From: Vulcanimicrobiota bacterium
GTDB taxonomy: Bacteria; Vulcanimicrobiota; Vulcanimicrobiia; Vulcanimicrobiales; Vulcanimicrobiaceae
Length of the DNA: 64,000 nucleotides
Assembly (NCBI GenBank): GCA_003140215.1
Contig: PLJL01000001.1
Coordinates: 626,535 to 690,534, forward strand
Reading direction: 5' to 3'
Position 1 is the first letter of the stretch; every line of letters begins with the position of its first letter. This document shows, piece by piece, positions 8,403 through 15,972 of the stretch. A program made the translations under genes and the position numbers. Below the pieces are notes generated by a model. It was not told the origin of the DNA. It saw only the letters and a program-made list of their open reading frames with translations, and did no database searches.

Positions 8403-8648
8403 ATGGCGAAGAAACACGGTTACGGCGTGGCAGTCCCGCGAAGCAAACGTGCTTCGGTGCTTCCCGCTACGCGCGGCAATGCCGCATCAGGATCCGGGCG
8501 TGCCGTGAAACGTTCGATCACCGTTAGGCCCGAGTTGGATGCGGCGCTGCGCGAGCTTGCCGGCGGTCGTGAATACTCTCTGATTGCTAATGAGGCGTTC
8601 GTCCTCTACGTTCAAGCGAGGGGTATTGAGCCCAGATCCCCCGGATGA
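8403..8648 (+). CDS. Small ribbon-helix-helix-like DNA-binding protein
   Basis: An 81-aa basic protein. The N-terminal 35 residues are Lys/Arg-rich and disordered. Residues about 37-75 (VKRSITVRPELDAALRELAG, then EYSLIANEAFVLYVQARGI) show the strand-helix-helix pattern of CopG/ParD-type antitoxins. No toxin gene follows; the last codons enter a repeat copy (8631-8670) and the IS1380 element starts 23 nt after the stop. The original C-terminus or partner toxin may therefore have been lost on insertion. It could equally be a solitary transcriptional repressor. Confidence 0.6.
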   Translation: MAKKHGYGVAVPRSKRASVLPATRGNAASGSGRAVKRSITVRPELDAALRELAGGREYSLIANEAFVLYVQARGIEPRSPG

Positions 8649-8670
8649 AAGTGACGAAAAGACATCTTAA
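8631..8670 (-). repeat. Copy R0 of a 40-bp TTAA-bordered palindromic repeat
   Basis: Aligned to the two intact copies at 13564-13648 (in inverse orientation), about 33 of 40 positions agree, including CCGGATGAA and the block CGAAAAGACATCTTAA. It ends in the TTAA that borders the left end of the IS1380 element. Confidence 0.7.
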
Positions 8671-10323
8671 CCCGCATTCGCCAGATGACCTTGTGAATCC
8701 ACCACGCATGCGAAGCGAATTTGCTATAATTGGCAGGTGATTCGCGCTGATCGTGTGAGGCAGAAGTGACGAACCCGACGGGTGAAGCCGCGAACGGCGT
8801 TCTTCGACTCGATTTCGACCGCCGCGTCACGGTGCAATTTCGCGGATCGGTCGTGACCTCTGATGCGGGTTTGCTCGCGTATCGCGAACTCGATGATGCA
8901 CTCGGATTGACTTCTACGGCCGGTGACCTACTCGCCGATGCGCGCACAGGGAAGAACGGCCGCCACGCCCTCGTCGGCATGTTGCGCCAATCAGTCTTCG
9001 GTAGGCTCGCGGGATACGAAGACGTGAACGATGCGCTGCGTTTACGGCACGACCCCGCCATGCGCTGGATCATCGGCGGTAAAGCAACGAAACGGTCGGG
9101 TGCGTCACCGAGCCAGATGGGCCGATTCGAAACAAACTGGCTGGCAAGGCCCGAGAATCTCGAAACGCTCGCCGATATCTCGGGTCATTGGATCGACCAG
9201 GTTGCGAAACACCGCCCACGCGGTCGCGTCGTGCTCGATATGGATTCCAGTGTCAGCCCGACGCATGGCCACCAAGAGGGAAGCGTCTGGAACGGGCATT
9301 TCGTTTGCACGTGCTACCATCCGCTGTTCGTTTTTAATCAGTACGGCGACCTGGAAAGATGCGAGCTTCGCCCCGGCAACGTGCATAGTTCTGACGAGTG
9401 GGAAGCGGTTCTCAAGCCGGTCGTCGCTCGCTACCAACGGACAGCGACTAGCATCGCCTTTCGCGGCGACGCGGCCTTTGCTCAACCGAACATGTACGAG
9501 TACCTCGAATCAGAGGGCATCGACTACGCGATCCGTCTTCCCTCGAATCAGATACTCCAGGAGGAGATCGGTCATCTGCTCAAGCGGCCGGTAGGGCGCC
9601 CGGCCCACTTCGTGCAGCGCTTCTACAAGAGCTTTCGCTACTTGGCGGCGAGTTGGTTACGTCCGCGTCGGGTTGTCGCCAAGGTGGAGTGGCACTTCGG
9701 GGAGCTGTTCCCGCGCGTCGGCTTCATCGTCACGAACTTGCGCAACTCGTCGAAGAATGTCGTTGGGTTCTACAACAAGCGCGGGACCGCTGAGCAGTGG
9801 ATAAAGGAATGGAAGGGGGCGCTAAAGGGCACGCGGCTCTCGTGCCGCTCGTTCAACGCGAACGCCGTTCGTCTCCAGCTTCACGCCCTCGCCTATAATC
9901 TCGGCAACTTCCTCCGGACCCTGGCGATTCCGGAGGCGATTTCCGAGTGGTCGCTGACAACGCTTCGCGAGAAGCTGATCAAGATCGGCGCAAAGGTGAT
10001 CAGCCATGGCCGGTACGTCGCCTTCCAGATGGCGGAGGTCGCGATCCCACGTAAGCTATTCGCTACGATTGTCGAGAGAATCGCCGCTTTGCGCTCGCCG
10101 CCCGTAGCGATGCCAGCATGAACACCCCGGCTGACCGCGTGCGCCGGAAACCAATGGGAGAGGTGCGTTCTTTTGACCATTCAGCAAGGCTTCATGGCGT
10201 CCGCCGGGTCAGTCCGGGCTTCACCTCGGGCCAAACCAGCGGCGCGGCTCGTCGAGAGCCTCGAAAAACTGCCGGAATTATCTGGCGACGGCTCGAAAAG
10301 GACGGTCATATGGGGAATACCGG
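8671..10323 (+). mobile_element. Complete IS1380-family insertion sequence, about 1.65 kb
   Basis: The left end CCCGCATTCGCCAGATGACC follows TTAA (8667-8670). The right end GGTCATATGGGGAATACCGG precedes TTTAA (TTAA at 10325-10328). The ends are imperfect 20-bp inverted repeats with 16 of 20 positions matching. TTAA at both borders fits the piggyBac-related chemistry attributed to IS1380. One transposase gene fills the element. A TGC-TATAAT extended -10 sequence at 8721-8729 probably drives it. Confidence 0.8.
8766..10121 (+). CDS. IS1380-family DDE transposase
   Basis: A 451-aa transposase starting at a GTG. The N-terminal part includes the family motif VTSDAGLLAYRELDDALGLT. Catalytic acids are seen in VVLDMDSSVSPTHGHQEGS (first Asp), SIAFRGDAAFA (second Asp) and RGTAEQWIKEWKGAL (Glu); the RPGN motif lies between. 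The following SCRSFNANAVRLQLHALAYN segment is the usual C-terminal region. Length is normal and no frameshift is seen, so the element may still be active. It performs cut-and-paste transposition of the element between its 20-bp ends. The 202 nt after the stop belong to the IS and show no other gene. Confidence 0.93.
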   Translation: MTNPTGEAANGVLRLDFDRRVTVQFRGSVVTSDAGLLAYRELDDALGLTSTAGDLLADARTGKNGRHALVGMLRQSVFGRLAGYEDVNDALRLRHDPAMRWIIGGKATKRSGASPSQMGRFETNWLARPENLETLADISGHWIDQVAKHRPRGRVVLDMDSSVSPTHGHQEGSVWNGHFVCTCYHPLFVFNQYGDLERCELRPGNVHSSDEWEAVLKPVVARYQRTATSIAFRGDAAFAQPNMYEYLESEGIDYAIRLPSNQILQEEIGHLLKRPVGRPAHFVQRFYKSFRYLAASWLRPRRVVAKVEWHFGELFPRVGFIVTNLRNSSKNVVGFYNKRGTAEQWIKEWKGALKGTRLSCRSFNANAVRLQLHALAYNLGNFLRTLAIPEAISEWSLTTLREKLIKIGAKVISHGRYVAFQMAEVAIPRKLFATIVERIAALRSPPVAMPA

Positions 10324-10328
10324 TTTAA

Positions 10329-10571
10329 TTGGTCGCCGGGCTGTGGACGCGCGACGTCGGTCGCGCCCATCGGGTCGCCGCGCAACTCGAGTCCGGGCTC
10401 GTCTCGGTGAACACGTACCGCCCCGTGCACTGGATGCTCCCCTACGGCGGCTACAAGATGAGCGGAATCGGCCGTGAGAACGGCTTCGACGCGGTGAACG
10501 AGTACTTGGAGACCAAGACGGTGGTCATCGACTACGCCGAGGCGCCCCCGACCGACCCCTTCGCCGACTGA
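10329..10571 (+). pseudogene. Aldehyde dehydrogenase, C-terminal fragment
   Basis: Eighty residues match the end of NAD(P)-dependent aldehyde dehydrogenases: GLWTRDVGRAHRVAAQLESG, VSVNTYRPVHW, PYGGYKMSGIGRENG and EYLETKTVVIDY. The catalytic Cys and the whole N-terminal 400 residues are absent. The frame begins immediately after a TAA within the TTAA border of the IS1380 element, so insertion plus deletion removed the rest. The missing 5' portion is not found on the left side of the IS. Confidence 0.9.
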
Positions 10572-10648
10572 CCCGTACATCGGTGCGGCAAGAGCCATCG
10601 AGGACCATTTCGTCGGGGACGGCGAGCTCGGTAGCGAAGAAACATCCC

Positions 10649-13423
10649 GTGAGCGTAAATCCCGACCCAACGTCGGCCGCTTCGTCCGGGCAGCTCCCGA
10701 GCGGAACGGTCGCGTTTGCCTTCACCGACATCGAGGGCAGCACGCAGCGTTGGGAGCTCGATCGGACGGCGATGCAGGACGCGGTTCGTCGCCACGATGC
10801 GCTGATACGCACGGCAATTGTCGAGAACCGGGGCTACGTCTTTAAGACCGTCGGCGATGCGTTCTGTGCGGCCTTTCACCGCCCCGAGGACGCCATCGCA
10901 GCGATGCTCGCTGCGCAGCGCGCCACCGCGGCCGAGGACTTTTCCAGCGTCAACGGCCTTCGTGTTCGCGCGGCAATCCACACCGGGACCGCCGAGGAGC
11001 GGGACGGCGACTATTTCGGCCCAGCAGTGAATCGCGTAGCCCGGCTGCTCGCGATCGGGCACGGCGGTCAGGTCCTCGTCTCGGGCGTAACGGCCGATCT
11101 CGTGCAGGGTGTGCTGCCGCCGCGAGCGAGTCTGCGTGATCTCGGCGAGCATCGGCTCAAGGACCTCGCGAGACCGGAGCAAGTCTACCAGCTGCTGGCG
11201 CCGGACCTCACGACCGAGTTTCCGCAACTGCGTTCGCTGGACGCGCTTCCCAACAATTTGCCGCGCATGCTCACGTCGTTCGTCGGCCGCGAAAGCGAGA
11301 TCTCGGAGATCACGTCCCTCATCGAGCGGAATCGACTCGTCACCCTCGTCGGCTCAGGCGGTATTGGCAAGACGCGTACCTCATTGCAGGTCGCCGCGAA
11401 TATGCTCGACGGTTCGGGTGACGGCGTCTGGTTCATTGAGTTGGCTCCGCTCGCAAGCGGCGATTACATCCCCTCGGCTGTCGCTCAATCGCTCGGCGTG
11501 AGCCTCACGCCCTCCGCGGACCCCGTCGACGATCTCGCGCGAGCGCTCAAAGCAAAGAACGCGCTTCTCGTCTTCGACAACTGCGAGCACGTCATTGAAC
11601 CTGTCGGCCGCGTCATCGCCGCGGTCTTGCGCGGCTGCCCGAAGGTGCGTGTCCTGGCTTCGAGCCGGCAAGGTCTCGGACTCGCGGGAGAAATGACGTA
11701 CCGCTTGGCTTCGCTCCCGGTTCCGCCGGAAAGCGGCACGTCTGATGCGACGGCACTCGAAGCCACAAGGTACGCGGCGCTTGCGCTCTTCGTCGATCGC
11801 GCGTGCGCGGTCGATCAACGTTTCACGCTCACCGACGAGAACGCAGCGACGATCACCGAAGTCTGTCGCCGGCTCGACGGCATCCCGCTCGCGATCGAGC
11901 TGGCGGCCTCACGCGTGAAGATCCTCAGTCCTCGACAGCTCCGGGATCGGCTTCAAGAGCGCTTCCGGGTGCTCACCGGGGGCAGCCGCGACGCGCTGCC
12001 GCGGCAACAAACCTTGCGGGCGATGATCGACTGGAGCCACGACCTGCTCGACGAGCGCGAGCGCACGCTCTTTCGGCGCTTGGGGATCTTCGCGGACGGT
12101 TTCACCCTCGAGGCTGCCACCGCGGTCGGCAGCGGCGTAGATCTGGATGAGTTCGACGTCCTCGACGTGCTGGCGTCGCTCGTCGACAAGTCCCTCGTCA
12201 TCGCAGAGCCGGCCGGTGACTCCTTGCGCTACCGGTTCCTCGAATCGACTCGAGTCTATGCACGCGAGAAGCTCGAAGCCGTAGGCGAACGGGAATTATG
12301 CGCCGAACGCCACGCTCGCCATTTTCGAGACCGCTTCATCGGCCCGAACGAGCGTTACGAAGGTACGGGCCGACGTGCGGAACTCGAGAAACTCTTAGCG
12401 ACGGAGGTCGAAGACGTTCGGGCGGCTCTCGATTGGGCGCTCGATGGCGACGTACGGCTCGGCGCGGAGCTCCTCGCCGACATTCGCGACTTCTGGCGAA
12501 GTGTGGGCCTCGATCCCGAGGGCATAGCGCGCGGGGAGCAGTTCTTGGCGAGACTCGCCGACGACGAACATTGTCTCCGCGCCCGTTTGTGGGCGACGGC
12601 CGCGTACCTCATCGGAAACTCAAACGGCGCGCGTGCGATTGAGGCGGCGAGGAGCGCGCTTGGGCCTGGGCGCGCATGCGGGCACGCCGCGACACTCGTC
12701 GAGGCTCTTGCGATTTTCGCGTTCTGTGCCACGAAGCTGGGCCGGTTCTCCGAAGCAGAGACCGCGCTCCGAGAAGCCGAGGGCGTCACGGGTGCACCGG
12801 CTGCAAGCCGCCTCGTGTTGCTTCGGCCCAAAGCAATGCTCGTTATGACTCAGGGCGATTTTGCTGCAGCGGCAGACCTGTATGCGAAACTCCGCGCCGA
12901 GCACAAGTTGCTCGGGAATGCGGATCGCGAGCGCAATGCGACGATGAGCCTTGCAGAGATTGAGCATGGACGTGGTGCCACACAGCGTGCCATCGACTTG
13001 GTCGGCGAGATCCTGCCCAGCCTCAGCGCGCGCACCGATCGGCTGCTCCTCCTTATCTCGCTTTCAAATCTCGCGGCCTATCGCGCTGCGATCGACGACC
13101 TGCCCGGCGCCATAGCGGCAGCTCGCGAAGTGATCCGCGAGCACACTACTTGGATCGGCACGGGGGTCGCCTACCCGATGGAGCACCTGGCTCTGGCGTT
13201 TGGATTAGGCGGCGACCTGCGGCGGTCGGCAATGCTCGAAGGCTACGCCGACGCGGCCTTCCGACGATACTTCGAACGCGAACTGACGGAGAGGATGACG
13301 CATGACCGCCTCACCGCGCTGTTGCGAGACCAACTGGCACCTGACGACCTGGCGCGGCTGCTGGCGGAAGGCGAAAAGCTGACCCCCGAAGCGGCCATCG
13401 CACTCGCGTTAGAAGAGCGATGA
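10649..13423 (+). CDS. Class III adenylate/guanylate cyclase fused to NB-ARC-type ATPase and TPR-like region
   Basis: About 924 aa. Residues 1-170 form a class III nucleotidyl cyclase domain: FTDIEGSTQRW and KTVGDAFCAAF carry the metal-binding Asp residues, and DYFGPAVNRVARLL the transition-state Asn and Arg. Then comes SFVGRESEI and a P-loop LVGSGGIGKTR, with Walker B LLVFDNCEHV, a sensor VLASSRQGL and the GIPLAIELAASR motif of NB-ARC/STAND ATPases. The last 400 residues are helical, TPR-like. Such proteins couple cAMP synthesis to a signal-sensing STAND switch; many also carry a LuxR DNA-binding domain, which I do not see here. An upstream in-frame GTG (10583) would add 22 residues. It is the largest intact gene in the mobile region. 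Confidence 0.88.
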   Translation: MSVNPDPTSAASSGQLPSGTVAFAFTDIEGSTQRWELDRTAMQDAVRRHDALIRTAIVENRGYVFKTVGDAFCAAFHRPEDAIAAMLAAQRATAAEDFSSVNGLRVRAAIHTGTAEERDGDYFGPAVNRVARLLAIGHGGQVLVSGVTADLVQGVLPPRASLRDLGEHRLKDLARPEQVYQLLAPDLTTEFPQLRSLDALPNNLPRMLTSFVGRESEISEITSLIERNRLVTLVGSGGIGKTRTSLQVAANMLDGSGDGVWFIELAPLASGDYIPSAVAQSLGVSLTPSADPVDDLARALKAKNALLVFDNCEHVIEPVGRVIAAVLRGCPKVRVLASSRQGLGLAGEMTYRLASLPVPPESGTSDATALEATRYAALALFVDRACAVDQRFTLTDENAATITEVCRRLDGIPLAIELAASRVKILSPRQLRDRLQERFRVLTGGSRDALPRQQTLRAMIDWSHDLLDERERTLFRRLGIFADGFTLEAATAVGSGVDLDEFDVLDVLASLVDKSLVIAEPAGDSLRYRFLESTRVYAREKLEAVGERELCAERHARHFRDRFIGPNERYEGTGRRAELEKLLATEVEDVRAALDWALDGDVRLGAELLADIRDFWRSVGLDPEGIARGEQFLARLADDEHCLRARLWATAAYLIGNSNGARAIEAARSALGPGRACGHAATLVEALAIFAFCATKLGRFSEAETALREAEGVTGAPAASRLVLLRPKAMLVMTQGDFAAAADLYAKLRAEHKLLGNADRERNATMSLAEIEHGRGATQRAIDLVGEILPSLSARTDRLLLLISLSNLAAYRAAIDDLPGAIAAAREVIREHTTWIGTGVAYPMEHLALAFGLGGDLRRSAMLEGYADAAFRRYFERELTERMTHDRLTALLRDQLAPDDLARLLAEGEKLTPEAAIALALEER

Positions 13424-13477
13424 TGTCAGAAGGGTCTCTGCAGGGACGAGCCTAGCCGCGGCGCAGTTGCCGCATAG

Positions 13478-13567
13478 ATGACGGTCGAGGAGCTCAACGC
13501 GCGCAGCCCCGGTTTCTTGCCGGGCTTGATCGGCCTGGAGATCGTGGAGCTGGGGGATCGCGTCTAA
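13478..13567 (+). pseudogene. PaaI-like (hotdog) thioesterase, N-terminal fragment
   Basis: The 29 codons from the ATG read MTVEELNARSPGFLPGLIGL then EIVELGDRV, the characteristic start of hotdog-fold PaaI-type thioesterases. The frame stops at TAA exactly where the 40-bp repeat copy R1 begins. The rest of the gene, including the catalytic HGG region, is not present nearby. Confidence 0.65.
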
Positions 13568-13648
13568 GATGTCTTTTCGCCGCATTCATCCGGTGAATGC
13601 GGGTTAAGATGTCTTTTCGCCGCATTCATCCGGTGAATGCGGGCTTAA
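13564..13648 (+). repeat. Tandem copies R1 and R2 of the TTAA-bordered palindromic repeat
   Basis: Two 40-bp units in direct tandem, identical except at the edge bases. Each has a 36-bp core starting GATGTCTTTTCG and containing CCGCATTCA-TCCGG-TGAATGCGG, a 9-bp-arm hairpin, and ending GCGGG next to TTAA. The last half (TGAATGCGGG-TTAA) mirrors the left end of the IS1380 element. Confidence 0.9.
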
Positions 13649-13773
13649 ACCGCATTGCGCACCTGCGCAGTCGTCTTCCGGCAGACCTCCGTGCCGACTT
13701 CGATCGCAGCCTGCAATTCACGAATGGCCCCTGAAGGGATTCAACGCAAACTCACCTGGTGAATGCGGGTTGA
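13645..13773 (-). other. Gene debris with partial repeat copy R3
   Basis: On the minus strand 13740-13645 is open and reads like a protein C-terminus (AIRELQAAIEVGTEVCRKTT then AQVRNAV and stop). It is cut off upstream and not recognised. At 13750-13773 a half copy of the repeat (CTGGTGAATGCGGG next to TTGA) is present. The remaining sequence to 13853 shows no gene. Confidence 0.4.
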
Positions 13774-13853
13774 TGACAGGGAGTCGTTAACTTTAAGACA
13801 CGACGATATAGCGAGACCGCTCCAATTGCTGACCTGTTCTGTGATTGCGTAAG

Positions 13854-14957
13854 CTAGACAATTCCAAAGAACAATTTCGAACCCGCTGACTGGGGGACTA
13901 CCTTACCCGGGTATTTGGCGTTCATCGCGGTAACCGCACGATAGCCGGTGCAATGCATCGGGGCGATATAGTCAACATCGAATTCGGCAAGTCCGCCGAC
14001 TGTCTGCTCGATGACTGCGTCAGGAGCAGGAGCAAGATGCATTCCACCGACGACCGCATGGACTTTGTCGATACCCGTGACGGCACGGACCTGACGCAGA
14101 GTGTTTATCGTTCCGGCATGCCCGCACGACAAGAGTACGACGAGTCCGCGGTTCTTGACGTTGTAGACGAGCACATGTTCGCCGAGCATGTCGTCGTGCA
14201 CCAATGTCCCGTTCGGCGTCTTCACCTGTGCCATCGCGAAGTGCATCGACGAGCAGTCATCGCCGGGCATCGACTGTAAGTTCCACGAGGCCGGCGTGTG
14301 TTCGAAGGCTGTCTTGCGCGGAATCTGTCCAGTCGTTATCGCGTGTCCAGCGACGATCGTAGGTTGAGGAACAACCGCAACCTTGATCCCACCCGTCGAT
14401 TCCAACGTCTTGCGGTCGAGAAGGCCGCCTTCCCGTATGACTCTATCCTCGCCGACGACCACGCGGTGACAGAACGTATCGTCTCCACCGGCATAGAGCG
14501 TAAGGCCCGGCTTAAACTTCAAGGCATCGGCCCTTTGCAGCGCCAGCAAGCCGCCGAAGTGATCAGCGTGACCGTGACTGATGAAGAGCGCGTCTGCCTG
14601 CGTCGGATCGACACCGACGACGCCATAGTCGTTGAATAGCGTTGGGCCCGTGTAGGCGAAATCGAGCAACACTTGTTTGCGTTCGTCGCCGCGGGTAGAG
14701 TCGATGTGCATTGCTAGCCCGTGCTCAGAGAGTATCGACGGTCTCCCTGCCGGTTGTCGCGTTCGTATGACGCTTAGGTCAGACCGCTTTATATCGTCGG
14801 CGAACACATCAAATTGATTGTCGACGACATTCGTCACGATGAGACGATCTACAGTCGGAATACTTTTCGGAGTCGCCGCAAACCCGCGTCCTGCTGGGCC
14901 GACGACCAATAGCGCCGCGCCAGCCGCCGTCAGACCCACAAACGAATCACGACGCAT
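13854..14957 (-). CDS. Tat-exported metallo-beta-lactamase-fold hydrolase
   Basis: A 367-aa protein with AAGGAG six nt before the ATG. The N-terminus MRRDSFVGLTAAGAALLVVG has an RR-x-F twin-arginine pattern and an AxA-type cleavage region, so it is probably folded and then exported. The MBL signature FISHGHADHFGGL supplies the His/Asp zinc ligands; LLSCGHAGTINTL and APMHCTGYRA supply the later His ligands. This arrangement is that of the 7,8-dihydropterin-6-methyl-ribofuranosylaminobenzene-phosphate-synthase-like branch (COG1237), whose biochemical role in bacteria is unclear. It is intact although flanked by debris on both sides, so it may be recently acquired cargo. Confidence 0.85.
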   Translation of the reverse strand: MRRDSFVGLTAAGAALLVVGPAGRGFAATPKSIPTVDRLIVTNVVDNQFDVFADDIKRSDLSVIRTRQPAGRPSILSEHGLAMHIDSTRGDERKQVLLDFAYTGPTLFNDYGVVGVDPTQADALFISHGHADHFGGLLALQRADALKFKPGLTLYAGGDDTFCHRVVVGEDRVIREGGLLDRKTLESTGGIKVAVVPQPTIVAGHAITTGQIPRKTAFEHTPASWNLQSMPGDDCSSMHFAMAQVKTPNGTLVHDDMLGEHVLVYNVKNRGLVVLLSCGHAGTINTLRQVRAVTGIDKVHAVVGGMHLAPAPDAVIEQTVGGLAEFDVDYIAPMHCTGYRAVTAMNAKYPGKVVPQSAGSKLFFGIV

Positions 14958-15031
14958 CGATCACTCCTTCGTGACGGTAAGGTCCGTCGATGGATTGCGT
15001 GAGCTCTACTTGCATTCGGGATTACCTATGA

Positions 15032-15199
15032 TCATAGCCACGTCCGGAAAAGCGCTGCATCGGCCGCTAGCGACTCCTCGTTCATCCCGTGCCCCAATCC
15101 TACCATGGATTGCCCTGGTGTGAACCAGAGCCGTGGCCTGCTCAGCTCCTCTGCGGCCTGCCGATGGCTTGTCGGGTCGCGGTCCGTGAAGTCGAATTC
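15032..15199 (-). pseudogene. Unrecognised coding remnant
   Basis: An open minus-strand stretch reading EFDFTDRDPTSHRQAAEELS, then RPRLWFTPGQSMVGLGHGMN and ending AALFRTWL-stop. Composition and codon use look like real protein rather than a shadow frame, but there is no start codon and I do not recognise the family. It directly abuts the RT fragment upstream in a different frame. Confidence 0.35.
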
Positions 15200-15206
15200 G
15201 CGTCGG

Positions 15207-15317
15207 CAGATCGTAGTTGAGCCACTTGTAGATCTCTCCCAACGCCTGGTGGGCGTTTTTCTGCGGCCGGAAGCCGTAGGAGAAATCTTTGAAGTCCTGA
15301 CTAGAGACCAACAGCAC
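15207..15317 (-). pseudogene. Group II intron reverse transcriptase/maturase fragment
   Basis: About 37 residues containing DFKDFSYGFRPQKNAHQALG, the highly conserved RT motif (SYGFRP...HQAL) of LtrA-like intron-encoded proteins. A stop lies upstream in frame, and the sequence after EIYKWLNYDL is not RT-like. Only a shard of the roughly 420-aa protein remains and no intron RNA domain V is visible. Confidence 0.75.
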
Positions 15318-15534
15318 GAGATTCAGTTAATACCATATTGCCCTAGCAAAGGCGGCCTTAGTCGAGACTGAAGCGTATGAGGACGAATCGAGCCGTGATG
15401 CCGCAAGGACCAGCGCGAATGTCGCCAGACATGAGCTTGACGTAGCTGGCCACATCGGAAGTCCTTCGGTCTGCCTCGCCCGAGGACCGTTTCTCGGCTG
15501 GATGGCAGTTCGGATCGAAGCAAATTACTATAAC
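15318..15534. other. Non-coding or degraded stretch
   Basis: About 220 bases with weaker coding character than the surroundings. I see no supportable gene, tRNA or promoter here; it is probably mobile-element debris between the RT fragment and repeat copy R4. Confidence 0.3.
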
Positions 15535-15576
15535 TTAAGATCTACTTCCAGCATTTATCCGGCGAATCCGGGTTAA
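15535..15576 (+). repeat. Divergent copy R4 of the TTAA-bordered repeat
   Basis: A 34-bp core between TTAA (15535-15538) and TTAA (15573-15576). It begins GATCTACTTCCAGCATTTATC and ends CGGCGAATCCGGG. It aligns over its whole length with R1/R2 with a two-base gap and several substitutions. Confidence 0.75.
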
Positions 15577-15577
15577 G

Positions 15578-15928
15578 TTAAGCGTCGATCGTCCGCAGCG
15601 GCGAGGCGTCGGGGACGAGATACACGCCTTCGAGCAAGACGTACGGCGCGGTGAACACGATCTCGTCGGCGCGAACGGGTTCGATGGCAAGGAAGGCGAT
15701 GTCCCACGCAGCGCGCTGCAACGCCGCGAACACGTCGCCGGCTTTGTCGAACGGCACCAATTCGACCGGCACGTCCAGCCGGCGACCGAGCTCGCGCGCA
15801 ATGGCGACCGAGACCCCGCCCAACTCCCCGGTGCCCGGATCTCGCTGCGCGAGGACGGGATTTCCGAGGTTGATGGCAGCACGCAACTGACCTGACGGCG
15901 CGAGCGCTTCGGCGATGAGCATCGTCAC
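15578..15928 (-). pseudogene. Truncated periplasmic amino-acid-type solute-binding protein
   Basis: A 116-aa open frame from a GTG at 15928 matching the first half of SBP_bac_3 (family 3 solute-binding) proteins: GQLRAAINLGNPVLAQRDPG, GVSVAIARELGRRLDVPVEL, AWDIAFLAIEPVRADEIVFT and YVLLEGVYLVP. The family is about 230-260 aa; the second lobe is missing because the reading frame runs into a stop four bases from repeat R4. No signal peptide is present, as in the cytosolic or fused members of this family. It is probably non-functional. Confidence 0.8.
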
Positions 15929-15972
15929 CGTTCTTCACGAGGTGCTCCCTCGGGGGCCTCCAAGAACCCAGC

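Noticed and set aside
8671..13603. Single 4.9-kb transposon with the transposase and cyclase
   Set aside because: The IS has its own matching right end at 10323 and TTAA border, so the simple 1.65-kb IS is the primary reading; the larger unit is kept only as a hypothesis.
13750..13773. Full repeat copy R3
   Set aside because: Only about half of the unit aligns and the border is TTGA, so it is reported only as a partial copy.
14298..14639. Plus-strand frame inside the MBL gene
   Set aside because: The minus-strand gene has the signal peptide, RBS and zinc motifs; this frame is a shadow.
15323..15523. Minus-strand frame next to the RT fragment
   Set aside because: Arg/Ser/Leu-rich composition without recognisable motifs; treated as non-coding debris.
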